Below, piece by piece: positions 59,181 through 64,000 of a stretch of 64,000 nucleotides of DNA (position 1 is the first letter of the stretch; each line of letters starts with the position of its first letter). The position numbers were made by a program, and so were the translations under genes. The DNA is from Chlorocebus sabaeus. Taxonomy: Eukaryota; Chordata; Mammalia; Primates; Cercopithecidae. The DNA lies in contig NC_132912.1 of NCBI RefSeq assembly GCF_047675955.1, positions 78,330,382-78,394,381 of the forward strand. Reading direction: 5' to 3'. The notes beneath the pieces are model-generated. The model ran no database searches. It saw nothing but the letters and a program-made list of their open reading frames with translations, and was not told the origin of the DNA.

Positions 59181-60970
59181 AATAGAACATATCAAGAAAC
59201 AGAACATTACTACCACTCCTTTCCCTCAGTTACCCTAGGTGTACATATGTCTCCATTTTTATGGTATATACTTCCTTGTTTTTCTTTATGGTTTTATTAA
59301 TACCATCTTTGTGTGCTTCCCTAAATAATATAATTTTGCCTAATTTGAACTTTGGTATGGAATCATGTTGTCTTGGTAATTTGCTTTTTGTTCATCATTC
59401 AGTATGTATGCTTTTCATTACTTATAGTATCTCATTGTATGATAATATGTATTTATCTCTTAGACTGATTTAATTATTTTTAATAGTTACAGGGTTCTTC
59501 ACTTTTCTATTTCTTGGGTCAGTTTCAATAAGTTATGTTTTTATAGATACCTACACATTTGATCTAAACTTTGAGATTTATAGGCATTAAATTTTCTATA
59601 ATGTCCTTATATCTATTAATTTTCTGCAGCCTCTGTAACGTTGTTCCCTCTTTTCTATTCCTGATACTTGCTTTCTGTACCATCTCTGTTTTTTAATTCT
59701 CATTCTTGTAACAGATTAATCAGTTTTATTCAGCAATGTGTTCCATATTTGTTAACTATTTGTTAGGAGTAATGATTGTAGTCTATATACTCTATATTAC
59801 TACAAGAGGTGTGATAAAATCTCATTCTGTGATTGTGGACTTTTTGACCCATAGTTATATCTATTTTTGCTGTATATAATTTGAACCTTTGTTATTTGAT
59901 TCATGTAACTGTTTAATTGTATTTTCTTCTTTTACCTCAAACTGTACTTATTTTTATGTTACAAACATGCCTCTTCACACAGCATTATATTGGATTTTAA
60001 TTTTTCTCTAATTTGACAATCTTTTTTTTTTACTGAAGCTTTTAGTCCTTTTGTATTTAATATCAAATAGCTGTATATTTGGGTTTAAGTCTATGATAAC
60101 CTATGTTTTCTATTTGTCTCACCTATTCCATGGTTATTTTTTTCTTGCCTTTTAAGGCAATTTTTCCTTGTTTGAATTAAAGTTATACATCCTTTTTCTG
60201 ATTTTTTAGAATTTACCCCTAAAAATTTTATTAATCGTACTTATTAAAAACTAAATAGATAGTTTTGTGCTTTTCTCAGACAATACAAGGACTTTAGAAC
60301 AGTTAAACTCTTTTTTCCCTAACCTATGTGCTATTGTTATATATTGTAATTCTTTTTTTTTTTAAGCAAGATATTTTATAGATTTAATACTTACTTAGAT
60401 TTACCTACATGTTTCTATGACTACTTGTATCTTATGCCTTGTATCCGGGATACTTTTCCTTCTGCTTGAAGTATAAGCCCTAGAATTTCTTTTAGTGTGT
60501 TACGCTGATATCAAACTTTTTGCTCTTTTTGTTTATCTGAAAGTGGCTTTATTTTGCCTCATTATTGAAGATGTTTCTTAATTCTGCAGTTTTAATTTTG
60601 TCTTGTTGAATATCGAAGATATAATTCCAATATTTTTGGCTTCTATTATTTTATTACAAATATTGTAAATAATTTGCCAGTGTGTCACCACTATGAGTGT
60701 AGTCTTTTTATTCCTTTTTGCCTTTGGTTTTCTAAAATTTTACCATGGTGTAATTAGGTGTAGAGTTTATTTATGCTGCTTGGAGTTTGTTGAGCTTCTT
60801 TACGTTGTTGGTATGTTTCATCAGTTTGGACAACATCTCACTTATCTATTTGAAACTGCCTCTGCTGTTGTGTAGCTTTAGTCCTTTTTGCATGCCTGTT
60901 AAACCTATGTTAGTCTTTTTCATTATATCCTTCATGTTTTTTACTCTTTATGATATACTTTTCAACTAAC
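59181..60970 (-). mobile_element. Old L1M/HAL1-like fragments
   Basis: Reverse text 'gccctagaatttcttttagtgtg', 'tatctgaaagtggctttattttgcc' and 'cttggagtttgttgagcttctttacg' matches old L1/HAL1 ORF1; the earlier part is 3' UTR-like. Confidence 0.6.
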
Positions 60971-61649
60971 TTACAGATATTTAGGACATAAGCTATTCAT
61001 AAATCTGAGATTGCCTATATAAACAAGTTTGCTTTCAAACTTTTAAATTTATAAATCACAAAGTTAATTTCAGATGTATTACTGAAATACATGCTTTTAC
61101 AGAATTTTTATTTCATTTGCTGCCTGTTTTAGGAAAGATAACTTTTGTTTATTTGTGTTTGCATTTTGGAATAGTATGTATTATGCTTGTGCATTCATTT
61201 TTCCCAGATTAAGCCCCTTATTTCTAAAATATAGCAGCTTTAAAAATGTATTAATGAAAATGATTTGAATAGTCTCAGAACATTGTCGTGTGCTATTCTA
61301 TAGTAGAATCTTGGGCAGGTAAGTTTAAAACTTTTTGGTTTTACTACAAACCTTTGCTGCCTTGCATGTATATATTAACTATTTTTACAAAAAAAAAAAT
61401 TCTGGGGTAATTAAAACTTTTGGGTAAATAGTAGTTATGGCCAGTAACTAGCCATTTTGTGGGCACTACCAACAGGGCACAGCGAAAACTTTAAAAACCT
61501 TTTTTTATGTGGTCCAGTGTGAACTAAGGGCCATATGTTGGGTTTTTATTTATACTCTGATGCCTAGAATCATTTAATGCTTTCCTCCATACAGATAGGT
61601 AGTACACAGGTAGGTATCTTCATTAAAGGAGTATCTTAATGTTTTTTTG
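60971..61649. other. Intron 7, no feature recognised
   Basis: AT-rich. Confidence 0.4.
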
Positions 61650-62130
61650 AAATAAGTTTTTTAAACAATGTCAAAGTTACAGAAAAGTTGCAAGTTGAAT
61701 GTCAAGATTTTTTTTTTTTTTTAAATTAGAGATGGGTATCGGTATATTACCCAGTCTGGCCTCAAACGCCTGGGTGCAAGCACTCCTCCCACCTTGGCCT
61801 CCTGAGTAGCTGGGACTACAGGCACACATTACCATACTCAGCTTGAATGTCAAGATCTTTTTTTTTTCTCAAAAAAATATGAGAGCAAGTTGCTTACATG
61901 ATAGTCTGTATCCCAAAATGCATTAATACGTATTTGCTACTATCAGGACGTTCAGCTACATCACCATCACTCTCAAAGTCAAGAAATGAATACTAATACA
62001 TTACCACCATATAATCCTCGGAGTCCATTCAAGATGTTGCCCATCGTCCCAATAATGTTCTTTATGGCAGAGGGATACAGTGCAGAATCATATATTTCAT
62101 TTAATTATCATGCTTTTTAATTTTCCTTCA
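61650..62130 (-). mobile_element. Old L1M 3' UTR fragment
   Basis: 'caatgtcaaagttacagaaaagttgcaag' before and 'ccatcgtcccaataatgttctttatggc' after an Alu-monomer insertion match L1M 3' UTR in reverse. Confidence 0.65.
61695..61856 (-). mobile_element. Free left Alu monomer (FLAM-like) with perfect target duplication
   Basis: The monomer occupies 61709-61842 (134 bases including T tract). TTGAATGTCAAGAT is exact at 61695-61708 and 61843-61856. Read in its own sense it has CCTGTAGTCCCAGCTACTCA near the 5' end and a 'gaggccagactgggtaatat' end, the 7SL-like layout of FLAM rather than a half of a dimeric Alu. Confidence 0.82.
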
Positions 62131-62330
62131 ATCTGGACTAGTTCTTCATTCATTGGGCTCTAATGATCGATGTCAGGCTCCTCTTCCCAGGCATACCTCT
62201 TCTATTCTGCTTGCTCAAGACAGAGTCCCAAATCTAGGCTGCACCCCAGTGTTATCACCCTCTCAGCCCCTTCAGCTGCTGATACCTCCTGCAGGCAGCC
62301 CCTGCTACTTACCATTCTCACTCTGCCTGT

Positions 62331-62685
62331 CTCCATCATCCCTTTCTTTTCTTTTCTTTTTTTTTCTTTTTCTTTTTTTTTTTTTTTGAGACGGAGTCTT
62401 GCTCTGTCGCCCAGGCTGGAGTGCAGTGGCGGGATCTCAGCTCACTGCAAACTCCGCCTCCCGGGTTTACACCATTCTCCTGCCTCAGCCTCCCGAGTAG
62501 CTGGGACTATAGGCGCCCGCTACCTCGCCCGGCTAGTTTTTTGTATTTTTTAGTAGAGACGGGGTTTCACCGTGTTAGCCAGGATGGTGTCGATCTTCTG
62601 ACCTCGTGATCTGCCCGTCTCGGCCTCCCAAAGTGCTGGGATGACAGACTTGAGCCACCGCACCCAGACTCCATCATCCCTTTCT
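62331..62685 (-). mobile_element. Alu of Old World monkey type with perfect target duplication
   Basis: The Alu spans 62348-62668 with an interrupted T/C-rich tail. CTCCATCATCCCTTTCT is exact at 62331-62347 and 62669-62685. It shows GGCTAGTTTTTTGTATTTTT and CCGTCTCGGCCTCCCAAAG and the TTGAGCC variant. Confidence 0.95.
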
Positions 62686-62827
62686 AGCACACCACAGCTC
62701 CTTCTCCAGTCTTGGCACAGATGTTTATGTTGGGGTCTCTACCTAATGGCTTATGACTGAATTGTTCAGCAAGAGAAGGGGAGGAGGAGGGGTCAAAAAT
62801 GTTGATTAAGTTATCTTAAGTTCTCTA

Positions 62828-63119
62828 AAATAATGTTTTTTGTTTTTGTTTTGCTTTGTTTTTGAGATGGAGTCTTGCTGTGTTCCCCAGGCTGGAGTGC
62901 AGTGGCCAGTCTGAGCTTACTGCAACCTCTGCCTCCCGGGCTCAAGCCATTCTTCTGCCTCAGCCTCCCAAGCAGCTGGGACTACAAGCATGCACCACCA
63001 TGCCCAGCTAATTTTTGTATTTTTAGTAGAGATGGGGTTTCACCATATTGGCCAGGCTGATCTCACTCCTGACCTCAAGTGATCCGCCTGCCTTGGCCTC
63101 GCAAAGTGAAATAATGTTT
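62828..63119 (-). mobile_element. 5'-truncated Alu with target duplication
   Basis: The Alu at 62839-63108 lacks about the first 40 bases of its 5' end. AAATAATGTTT flanks it at 62828-62838 and 63109-63119, so it was truncated at integration. Confidence 0.92.
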
Positions 63120-63543
63120 CATTTGGAGGATCACCTTTCTAATTATTATAATGAAAATTAGAGCAAAAATTAGAATTTGACAAACATAAATTACTTTATC
63201 AGAATGTTTTTATATTAAATGAGATCACATTCTCTGAACAACTTTCGTTGAATAATTAAAACCAAACAAGAGACTAAAGAGTTCATACTTATTCAGATGG
63301 TAGCATGCTGTAAACTATCAGTTATAATATTATCCTGTCCTTTCTATTCTCGTATTTGATTTTCTCACTAAATATGGCACTGGTATTTGGGTAGGATAGG
63401 ATGAATCTTTACATAAAAGTAATTATAAAATATGTTCTGTACAAAGCAAAACAAAATTGTAAAAAGAGAAAAATCAAAATGTATGATGACCTTAAATAAA
63501 CTTATATTTATAACTTGATTGTTTTTCTTTCTCCTTTAAATAG
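63120..63543. other. Intron 7 end, unique
   Basis: No feature recognised before the exon 8 acceptor. Confidence 0.45.
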
Positions 63544-63650
63544 AGGAGTCTTCATTTTGGCTTCCCCTATATGGCAACATGTGCTGCCGACTAGTTGCCC
63601 AGCCAGCTTGTATGGCTGAGGATGCATTTGCAGGATTTCTTAATCAGCAG
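63544..63650 (+). CDS. RTKN2: RTKN2 coding exon 8 (end of anillin-like region; next exon outside window)
   Basis: Acceptor CTTTAAATAG and donor CAG-GTTAGA bound 107 nt. It encodes Glu261 to Gln296, including FWLPLYGNMCCRLVAQPA and DAFAGFLNQQ. The W-L-P-L-Y-G motif and the C-C-R-L-x-A-Q-P motif are shared with rhotekin. The exon ends in phase 0. In the family the PH domain starts a few residues later, so it must be encoded to the right of this window. Confidence 0.94.
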
Positions 63651-64000
63651 GTTAGAGGACTTTAAATATCCTACAACAATTGTAGCTCTACTTTAAATCT
63701 TAATATACTGGCAGTTGTTTCACCTTCTGATACTGAGAAATATTTTTTAAGTCTTTTTTTAAATGTCAATTTTCTAAATGTTATCAGATATAAACGGTAG
63801 GGGATGTGGGGTGAAAAGAATGACAAGGCAGGGAGGCATCTACTGCAGTGTTGATGTCTAAGGTGCTACCTCTCCATGCTCCTCTGCTTCATTAATAGCA
63901 GCAACAGGATAATCAGCAACAGAGGGCTCCTTGTGGAAACTGATGAGGTCTGCTCAACACCTTTCGCATAAAGGTCTTTCTGGCAGACAGCGTTTGGCAC
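63651..64000. other. Start of intron 8
   Basis: AT-rich to 63780, then more balanced sequence from 63800 to the edge. On the minus strand the latter part reads, across frames, like protein-coding DNA, but I could not identify it. Confidence 0.35.

Larger units (their letters stand above)
5964..63650 (+). other. RTKN2: RTKN2 gene, 5' part (coding exons 1-8, continues past the window)
   Basis: Eight exons join in one open frame of 296 codons that I recognise as rhotekin 2. RTKN2 is a cytoplasmic, scaffold-like Rho-GTPase-binding protein related to rhotekin. Visible in order: a short N-terminal leader (residues 1-20), an HR1/REM-type coiled-coil Rho-binding segment (about 20-86), and an anillin-like region (about 87-296). 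The PH domain of the family should follow in exons beyond base 64000. All introns are GT-AG. Intron phases are 0,2,1,1,2,2,1,0 for the donors of exons 1 to 8. Exons 4 (54 nt) and 6 (198 nt) are symmetric, so skipping either would keep the frame. No stop or frameshift was seen. The identification rests on remembered family sequence; a protein search would settle it. Confidence 0.95.

Overview
This is vertebrate, clearly primate, nuclear DNA. The window is AT-rich intronic sequence full of Alu, L1, L2, MIR, MaLR-LTR and DNA-transposon fossils, with one CpG island and spliced coding exons using GT-AG introns. Several Alus carry changes typical of Old World monkey (Cercopithecidae) AluYR-type copies, such as 'GTGCAGTGGCCGGATCTC' and 'GGCTTGAGCC' read on the + strand. 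The host is therefore probably a macaque, baboon, guenon or relative rather than human. That is inference from remembered subfamily features; no database was searched.

The only gene I can support is RTKN2 (rhotekin 2) on the + strand. The window holds its promoter CpG island (about 5480-6330) and coding exons 1 to 8, at 5964-6023, 11811-12007, 35248-35306, 39844-39897, 41290-41407, 44729-44926, 58007-58101 and 63544-63650. Together they give 888 coding bases, or 296 codons, in one open frame with compatible splice phases. They encode the N-terminal Rho-binding (HR1/REM-type) coiled coil and the anillin-like region. The PH domain and C-terminal tail should lie beyond the right edge. No other protein-coding gene, RNA gene or CRISPR array is supported; nearly all other open frames are reversed transposon remnants or chance.

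Layout: 1-5.4 kb is upstream intergenic DNA with old repeats. 5.4-6.4 kb is the CpG-island promoter and exon 1. 6.0-11.8 kb is intron 1 (MIR, MER5A, a hAT-like fossil, an MLT-like element). 12.0-35.2 kb is intron 2, which contains a reverse-oriented, 5'-complete L1 (19658-26043) nested in an older L1M and itself interrupted by a young Alu. 35.3-39.8 kb is intron 3. 39.9-44.7 kb covers introns 4 and 5, with an antisense L1 ending about 90 bases before exon 6. 44.9-58.0 kb is intron 6, with a long L2 fossil carrying local duplications. 58.1-63.5 kb is intron 7 and the remainder is intron 8.

I found no new biological system. The most informative observations are: the full-length L1 with an intact 14-bp target duplication and a FADD-to-FADN change in its reverse transcriptase; its antisense promoter pointing in the RTKN2 direction; an exact 116-bp non-tandem duplication inside an L2 fossil plus several shorter local copies; a fossil free-left-Alu-monomer with a perfect target duplication; and a three-unit Alu composite.
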